A stretch of DNA of 10,086 bases from JBOGIF01 sp050742415 (GTDB lineage Bacteria; Actinomycetota; Acidimicrobiia; Acidimicrobiales; AC-14): assembly GCA_050742415.1 (NCBI GenBank), contig JBOGIF010000074.1, positions 1-10,086 of the forward strand. The letters run 5' to 3'. Positions 5,440 to 10,086 of this stretch are shown in pieces. A program made the position numbers and the translations under genes. The notes beneath the pieces are model-generated. The model saw only the letters and a list, made by a program, of their open reading frames with translations. It searched no databases and was not told the origin of the DNA. How positions within the stretch are numbered: the stretch's first letter is position 1; every line of letters begins with the position of its first letter.

Positions 5440-6516
5440 TCACTGCCCGGGCGGCGGGGATGGCGAGGGCGCTTCGGCGCCGGGTGGCGCTTCGGGGCCA
5501 CCGTCCACCAGGCCGGGGGGTGTCTCGCTGACGGCTGGCGCCTCCGGCGGCTTGACGCCGGGAGCCGGGCCTTCCCGGTCGAAGCTGCCGTAGCGGGGAT
5601 TCACCTCGATGCGAGCCCGGTCCACCATCGTCTTGAGGACGTCGCGGACTTTGAGCTCGAGCCTCGCGGTGGCGACGTCGGCAACCTCCTCATAAGGCGG
5701 GACCGCGCGGGAGTCCACCTTGATGATGTGGAAGCCGAACTGGGTCTGGACCGGCGCGCCCACCGCCCCGACGGGCTGGGCCTGAACCGCGCCCAGGAAC
5801 TCGGGCACGATCTGCGAGCCGGCCGAGATGTCGCACCCGACCAGCCCGCCCTGCGGCCCGCTCACGTTGTCGGTGGACTCGCCCTGGGCCAGCTTGGCAA
5901 AGTCCTCGCCGGCATCGAGGCGACGCTTCAGCTCGTCGGCCTTCTCCTGGGTCGCGACGAGGATGTGGCGCACGCAGGACGTGGCGAGCTGGTCGGGGTG
6001 CTCGGCGTAGTAACGGCGGGCGGCCTCGTCCTCCGATGGCGCCCCGTTGACAGCGACGGTAAGCAGGTCCAGCTCGGCCTCCCGGCGCACGAGCTGGGAC
6101 TGATAGCGCTTCGGGAAGCTGGAGAAGACGGCCTCGCCCTGGAGCTGCTCCACCACCGCCTCCCGCGCCGCGGTGAGATCGGCCGGGCGCACGACGACCT
6201 TGCGGCGCTCCAGCTCGGTCTCGATGAGCCGGTAGTAGATCTGGCGCGTCAGGGCCAGGGCGCTGAACGCAGAGGCGAACGTGCCAGGGCCACTGCCGAG
6301 GACCTGGACCCCCTGTCGCTCCTGGATCACCTTCAGGTACGGCTCGTTGGTGGCGATGGCGCGCAGCTCGTCCTCCAGATCCGACGACGAGATCGTCTGG
6401 CCGTCGACTCGGGCGGCGTAGCTAGTTACCGAGCTACAGGCGGAGCCCAGGGCCAGGCCGGCAACGAGCGCGACCCACGGGCGCGCGATCGGACGACGGC
6501 CTCCCCATCTGGTCAT
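5440..6516 (-). CDS. SurA/PrsA-like peptidyl-prolyl isomerase, predicted lipoprotein
   Basis: A 358-aa extracytoplasmic foldase. A basic N terminus (TRWGGRRPIARP) and hydrophobic core lead to LALGSAC with Cys27, an acceptable but non-ideal lipobox, so it is probably lipid-anchored on the outer face of the membrane. Residues about 33-160 form a SurA_N-like chaperone domain opening with ARVDGQTIS. Residues 179-270 are a parvulin rotamase domain: VRHILV with H184, GEDFAKLA, GPQGGLVG and FGFHIIKV with H263. C181 and C228 lie within the parvulin domain and could form a disulfide. The last 45 or so residues are Pro/Glu/Gly-rich and probably disordered. The ATG at 6516 overlaps the mfd stop codon as ATGA, which fixes the start; the frame runs open further upstream inside mfd without meaning. 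Order mfd - surA-like - mazG is typical of actinobacteria. Confidence 0.92.
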   Translation of the reverse strand: MTRWGGRRPIARPWVALVAGLALGSACSSVTSYAARVDGQTISSSDLEDELRAIATNEPYLKVIQERQGVQVLGSGPGTFASAFSALALTRQIYYRLIETELERRKVVVRPADLTAAREAVVEQLQGEAVFSSFPKRYQSQLVRREAELDLLTVAVNGAPSEDEAARRYYAEHPDQLATSCVRHILVATQEKADELKRRLDAGEDFAKLAQGESTDNVSGPQGGLVGCDISAGSQIVPEFLGAVQAQPVGAVGAPVQTQFGFHIIKVDSRAVPPYEEVADVATARLELKVRDVLKTMVDRARIEVNPRYGSFDREGPAPGVKPPEAPAVSETPPGLVDGGPEAPPGAEAPSPSPPPGQ

Positions 6517-9500
6517 GGCGCCGCCGATGCTACCGGGGCTGCCTCCGGAGGTAACAGCTCCTCGACCAGGGCGACGAGCGCCGAGGCCGGGTCCGCCCGA
6601 CCGCGGAGCGGGACGACCAGCTGCCCGGTGTCCTGCTTGAGCACGGCGTCGCGGACCACGCGCCGCAGGCGTACCTGCTGGCTGGCGAGCAGCCTTACCG
6701 GCGAGAGCCGGGCGACCTCGCGGGCGACCGTCACCTCCCGGATCCCCGTCCGGATGCACGCCGCCCGTAGGGCGGCCACCGCCAGCAGCCGCTCGGCGGG
6801 AGGCGGTGGTGGGCCGTAGCGGTCAGCCCACTCGGTCCGGATGTCGTCCACCTCGTCGTGTGTCGTCACCGCCGCCAGGCGGCGGTAGGCCTCGAGACGC
6901 TGCTCTCCGCCGGCCACGTAGTCGGGCGGGAGATTGGCGTCGACCGCCAGGTCGAGGCGCACGTCTGGCGGCACCAGGACCGGCTCGCCCTTGAGCTCGG
7001 CCACCGCCTCGCTGACCATCTCCACGTAGAGGTCGTAGCCCACCGCCGCGATGTGGCCCGACTGGCTGGCCCCGAGGAGGTTCCCGGCGCCGCGGATCTC
7101 AAGGTCGCGCATGGCGATCTTGAAGCCCGACCCCAGCTCGGTGTGCTCGCCGATCGTCTTGAGGCGCTCGTAGGCCTGCTCGGACAGAGCCCGCTCAGGA
7201 GGGAAGAAGAGGTAGGCGTAGGCCCGCTGCCCGGCTCGCCCGACACGCCCGCGCAACTGGTGCAGCTGGCCCAGGCCCATGAGATCGGCGCGGTCGACCA
7301 CCAGGGTGTTGACGGTGGGCATGTCGATGCCCGACTCGATGATCGTGGTGCACACGAGCACGTCGTAGGCGCCTTCCCAGAAGTCGATGACGACTCGTTC
7401 CAGGAGCCCTTCGTCCATCTGTCCGTGGGCCACCGCCACCCTTGCCTCGGGCACCATCTCCTTCAGCCGGGCCGCCACCCGTTCGATGTCGGCGATGCGG
7501 TTGTGCACGAAGAACACCTGGCCTTCGCGGAGCAGCTCCCGCCGGAGCGCCTCGGCGACGGGCCGCTCGTCGTACTCGCCGACGTACGTCAATATTGGTT
7601 GACGTTCTGCGGGCGCCGTGTTCAGGATCGTGAGGTCACGGATGCCGGTGAGGCTCATCTCCAGCGTCCGGGGGATGGGCGTGGCGGACAGGGTGAGGAC
7701 GTCGACCTCGGCCCTCATCGCCTTGATCGCCTCCTTGGCGCTGACCCCGAACCGCTGCTCCTCGTCGACCACGAGCAGCCCGAGGTTGGCGAACTTCACG
7801 TCGTTGGACAGCAGGCGGTGGGTGCCGATTACGAGATCGACGGTGCCGTCGGCCAGACCGTCGACGACCTTCTTGGCCTGGCCCGGGGTGAGGAACCGCG
7901 ACAGCACCTCCACCCGCACGGGGTACTCCGAGAACCGCTCGGAGAAGGTAGCGAAGTGCTGCTGGGCCAGGAGGGTGGTCGGCACCAAGATGGCAGCCTG
8001 CTTTCCATCCTGCACAGCCTTGAAGGCCGCCCGGATGGCTACCTCCGTCTTGCCGAAGCCGACGTCGCCGCACACCAGCCGGTCCATCGGCGTGGGCTCC
8101 TCCATGTCGGCCTTCACGTCGACGATCGCCCGGGCCTGATCGGGTGTCTCGACGTACGGGAATGCCTCCTCCATCTCTCGCTGCCACGGTGTGTCGGGCG
8201 CGAAGGCGTGGCCGGCGCTGGCCACCCGTGACCGGTAGAGGACGACGAGCTCCTGGGCGATCTCCCTAGCCGCCGATCGGACACGCGCCTTGGTGCGGGC
8301 CCAGTCCGACCCTCCCATCCGGTTCAGCGACGGGCTGTCGCCACCGGTGTAGTGGCGGACGGCGTCGATCTGGTCGGAGGGCACGTACAGCTTGTCGCCG
8401 CCCCGGTACTCGAGCAGCAGGTAGTCGCGCTCGCCGGATCCCCCGATGGATCTCTTAACCATGCCCCCGTAGCGAGCAACACCGTGCTGGTGGTGGACCA
8501 CGTAGTCGCCAGGGTTCAGGTCGTCGAAGAACCCTTGGGCGTCGCTACGGCGCGGTTGGGGCCGGCGGTGGGAGACCCGGCGGCCGGTGAGGTCGGCCTC
8601 GACCAGGACGGCGAGGCGGATGCCCGGGACGACGAATCCGCGGCGGAGCGACCCCACCACGATCCGGTTCCCCGTGCCGGACACCGGTCCGTCCTCGGTC
8701 CGCATCGACAGCCCGTGTTCGGAGAACAGGGCGGCCAGCCGAGCCGCCGACTGCCGGCCGGGGGCGACCACCACCAGCTCGTAGCCCTCGGATGCCAGCC
8801 GGACGGCGTCGCGTACCAGCCCGCCGGGGTCGCCGGCCGGTGGGTCCCAACCGCGCGCCTCGACCGCAGTCGCGCTGTCACCCTCCGGCACCGATGCCAC
8901 GCTCCACACGGGCGCGTTGGTGTGGAACAGGAGCCGCTCGAACGGAAGATGCAGGCGAGGCCATTCGCCCTTCGACGACGCCCCCCAGGTGGTGGCCAGC
9001 GACGACGCCAGGGCGGCTTCCTCGTCCGCCACGTCGGCGGCGCGATCGCGCATGCGGCGCGGCTCCAGCAGCAGGACGAGTGCGTCGGGCCCAACGAGGT
9101 CGAGCAGGACGTGCTCGCCCTCGGTCACCCACGGCAGCCACGACTCCATGCCCTCGAAGGTGGCGCCCTCGGCCAGCCGCTCCCACTGCTCACGGCCCCA
9201 CGGTTCGGCCCGGACGAGCTCGGCGGCCCGGCGCCTCACCTCCTCGGTCGGCCGCAGCTCCCGGCACGCGAACAGCTCGGCATGGTCGACGGCTTCAGTC
9301 GAGCGCTGGTCGGTGACCGAGAACTGGGTGAGCCGGTCGACCTCGTCGCCCCAGAGGTCAATGCGCACCGGGCGGTCCGCGGTCGGCCCAAACACGTCGA
9401 CGATCGAGCCCCGGCGAGCCAGCTCGCCCCGGTGCTCGACCTGGGGCTCGCGCCGGTAGCCGGCAGCCACCAGCCGCTCGACCAGCTCCTCCGGGTCCAG

Positions 9501-9977
9501 CCGGTCGCCGGGACGGATCACCACCGGCTCCAGGTCCTCGACGTGTGGCCCCAGCCGCTGGAGAAGGGCCCGTACCGAGGCAACGAGCACGCTGGGCATT
9601 CGCGAACCCGGCGAGCCATCCTCGGCTCCCGACCTCTGACGGAGCCTCCACATGGTGCGGAGGCGCCGGCCCATGGTCTCGGTGCTCGGACTGAGCCGCT
9701 CGAAGGGGAGCGTCTCCCACGCCGGGAACACCTCGACCTCGTCGGGACCGAGGAAGGCGCTGAGGTCGGCGGCCAGCACCTCGGCGTCGGCACCCGTGGG
9801 CGTAGCCACCACCAGCGGGTGCCGGTTCACGAGCCGGGCGAGGCCGGCGATCACGAACGCCCGGGCCGGGTCCGGCACCGAGAGCAGCCGTCCCTGCGAC
9901 GGCTCCGTACCCAGGTCGGCCAGGTCGGCCAGCGCCGGATGGCCGCGCAGACGACCGGGCAGAGCCTGCAGATTCAC
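6513..9977 (-). CDS. mfd: Transcription-repair coupling factor Mfd
   Basis: Full-length Mfd (1154 aa), the ATP-driven translocase that displaces RNA polymerase stalled at DNA lesions and recruits UvrA. Residues 1 to about 340 are the UvrB-like module. The RNA-polymerase-interacting (CarD-like) domain begins near 488 with DYVVHHQHGVARYGG (491-505). The translocase follows: Walker A GDVGFGKT (637-644, K643), DEEQ Walker B (738-741), LSATPIPRTLEMSL, and motif VI QLRGRVGRAG (907-916). The C-terminal TRCF domain spans about 990-1090. All helicase motifs appear intact. The start is GTG at 9977, with no Shine-Dalgarno sequence. Its GTG overlaps the TGA of an upstream frame (GTGA), and a TANNNT element sits exactly for a leaderless transcript, so both coupling and its own promoter are possible. 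Its stop overlaps the surA-like ATG. Length is normal for the family. Confidence 0.98.
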   Translation of the reverse strand: MNLQALPGRLRGHPALADLADLGTEPSQGRLLSVPDPARAFVIAGLARLVNRHPLVVATPTGADAEVLAADLSAFLGPDEVEVFPAWETLPFERLSPSTETMGRRLRTMWRLRQRSGAEDGSPGSRMPSVLVASVRALLQRLGPHVEDLEPVVIRPGDRLDPEELVERLVAAGYRREPQVEHRGELARRGSIVDVFGPTADRPVRIDLWGDEVDRLTQFSVTDQRSTEAVDHAELFACRELRPTEEVRRRAAELVRAEPWGREQWERLAEGATFEGMESWLPWVTEGEHVLLDLVGPDALVLLLEPRRMRDRAADVADEEAALASSLATTWGASSKGEWPRLHLPFERLLFHTNAPVWSVASVPEGDSATAVEARGWDPPAGDPGGLVRDAVRLASEGYELVVVAPGRQSAARLAALFSEHGLSMRTEDGPVSGTGNRIVVGSLRRGFVVPGIRLAVLVEADLTGRRVSHRRPQPRRSDAQGFFDDLNPGDYVVHHQHGVARYGGMVKRSIGGSGERDYLLLEYRGGDKLYVPSDQIDAVRHYTGGDSPSLNRMGGSDWARTKARVRSAAREIAQELVVLYRSRVASAGHAFAPDTPWQREMEEAFPYVETPDQARAIVDVKADMEEPTPMDRLVCGDVGFGKTEVAIRAAFKAVQDGKQAAILVPTTLLAQQHFATFSERFSEYPVRVEVLSRFLTPGQAKKVVDGLADGTVDLVIGTHRLLSNDVKFANLGLLVVDEEQRFGVSAKEAIKAMRAEVDVLTLSATPIPRTLEMSLTGIRDLTILNTAPAERQPILTYVGEYDERPVAEALRRELLREGQVFFVHNRIADIERVAARLKEMVPEARVAVAHGQMDEGLLERVVIDFWEGAYDVLVCTTIIESGIDMPTVNTLVVDRADLMGLGQLHQLRGRVGRAGQRAYAYLFFPPERALSEQAYERLKTIGEHTELGSGFKIAMRDLEIRGAGNLLGASQSGHIAAVGYDLYVEMVSEAVAELKGEPVLVPPDVRLDLAVDANLPPDYVAGGEQRLEAYRRLAAVTTHDEVDDIRTEWADRYGPPPPPAERLLAVAALRAACIRTGIREVTVAREVARLSPVRLLASQQVRLRRVVRDAVLKQDTGQLVVPLRGRADPASALVALVEELLPPEAAPVASAAP

Positions 9978-10086
9978 CGGGAAAGGGTACCGGCGCCCGA
10001 TCCCCTACTCGATTCCCGGTCCGTTCCCCGGTCCGTTCCCCGGTCCGTTCCCCGGTCCGTTCCCCGGTCCGTTCCCCGGTCCGTTC
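9974..10086 (-). CDS. 3' end of an unidentified upstream gene (partial)
   Basis: One minus-strand frame is open from the window edge to a TGA at 9974-9976. It would encode repeated Gly-Thr-Asp-Arg tetrapeptides from the 12-bp repeat, then a Ser/Gly/Arg-rich tail ending in AGTLSR. The stop overlaps the mfd GTG in a GTGA quartet, a normal operon junction, and this is the main reason to believe it. Too little is visible to name the protein. In many actinobacteria ribosomal protein L25 and peptidyl-tRNA hydrolase genes lie near mfd, so a hydrolase with a disordered C-terminal extension is one possibility. The region could instead be intergenic. Confidence 0.35.
   Translation of the reverse strand, partial: TDRGTDRGTDRGTDRGTDRGTDRESSRGSGAGTLSR
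9984..9989 (-). promoter_or_regulatory. Candidate -10 element for a leaderless mfd transcript
   Basis: The minus strand reads TACCCT (TANNNT), followed by exactly 6 nt and the GTG of mfd, the same geometry as at the 108-aa gene. No convincing -35 lies 17-18 bp upstream. The element falls inside the predicted coding tail of the upstream gene, so it would be an internal operon promoter. Confidence 0.4.
10018..10086. repeat. 12-bp perfect tandem repeat running off the window
   Basis: The unit GGTCCGTTCCCC is repeated five times without mismatch (10018-10077), followed by nine bases of a sixth copy at the right edge. A related but shorter element, ATTCCC, precedes the array. The complete absence of divergence points to recent expansion or a variable-number locus. 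All six frames through the unit are open, so translation is possible; in the frame that ends at the mfd start it encodes GTDR repeats. Confidence 0.95.

Noticed and set aside
5415..5501. Longer MazG N terminus from GTG at 5501
   Set aside because: Overlaps the 3' end of the surA-like gene by 62 bp and reads as Arg/Pro-rich shadow sequence. It remains possible, since the alternative start is a TTG.
5167..6819. 550-codon plus-strand open frame opposite mazG, the surA-like gene and mfd
   Set aside because: Antisense to three genes with clear domain motifs; its translation shows no family signature.
6858..8231. 457-codon plus-strand open frame opposite mfd
   Set aside because: Lies opposite the Mfd translocase motifs; His/Gln/Val-rich complement of conserved coding sequence.
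10018..10086. CRISPR array
   Set aside because: The 12-bp units are contiguous with no spacers and are far shorter than CRISPR repeats; no cas genes occur apart from the Cas4-like fold of the nuclease.

Overview
The window looks like a chromosomal segment of a high-GC Actinomycetota genome. I lean towards an Acidimicrobiia-like lineage, mostly from the gene set, the alanine/arginine/glycine-rich coding bias, frequent GTG/TTG starts and leaderless-type promoters; this placement is inference. Blocks I counted by hand are about 78% G+C at 3481-3540 and 9001-9060, but only 55-65% in the pyrE region at the left end.

Layout. Positions 1-495 carry no gene I can defend; they hold a hexamer repeat, a 14-bp palindrome resembling a TetR-type operator, and hairpins. 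A minus-strand orotate phosphoribosyltransferase gene (pyrE, 496-1095) follows, then a promoter region, then a class II tRNA-Leu with anticodon UAA (1370-1455, minus). Upstream of the tRNA on the same strand are two tightly spaced genes, a GNAT acetyltransferase (1476-1982) and an unrecognised 108-residue protein (1987-2313). A short divergent promoter region separates these from two overlapping plus-strand genes: a four-helix membrane protein with an Asp-rich N terminus (2367-3008) and a RecB/AddB/Cas4-type PD-(D/E)XK nuclease with a four-cysteine iron-sulfur signature (2996-3964).

The right 60% is a minus-strand operon, read from right to left: the 3' end of an unidentified gene whose tail contains a perfect 12-bp tandem repeat (9974-10086), mfd (6513-9977), a SurA/PrsA-like parvulin lipoprotein (5440-6516) and a tetrapyrrole-methylase/MazG fusion (3954-5414). 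Neighbours are coupled by GTGA and ATGA overlaps, except for a 25-bp gap before mazG. The mfd - surA-like - mazG order is a familiar actinobacterial arrangement, which supports these calls. The mazG gene ends tail-to-tail with the nuclease gene, with an 11-bp overlap.

How the genes work together: the right-hand operon is housekeeping, covering transcription-coupled repair (Mfd), extracytoplasmic protein folding (SurA-like) and nucleotide-pool sanitation (MazG). The nuclease/membrane-protein pair is the most likely site of undescribed biology. The MazG protein is also unusual, because the acidic motif of its second repeat appears to be replaced by a low-complexity linker. I found no CRISPR array, insertion sequence, integrase or toxin-antitoxin pair.
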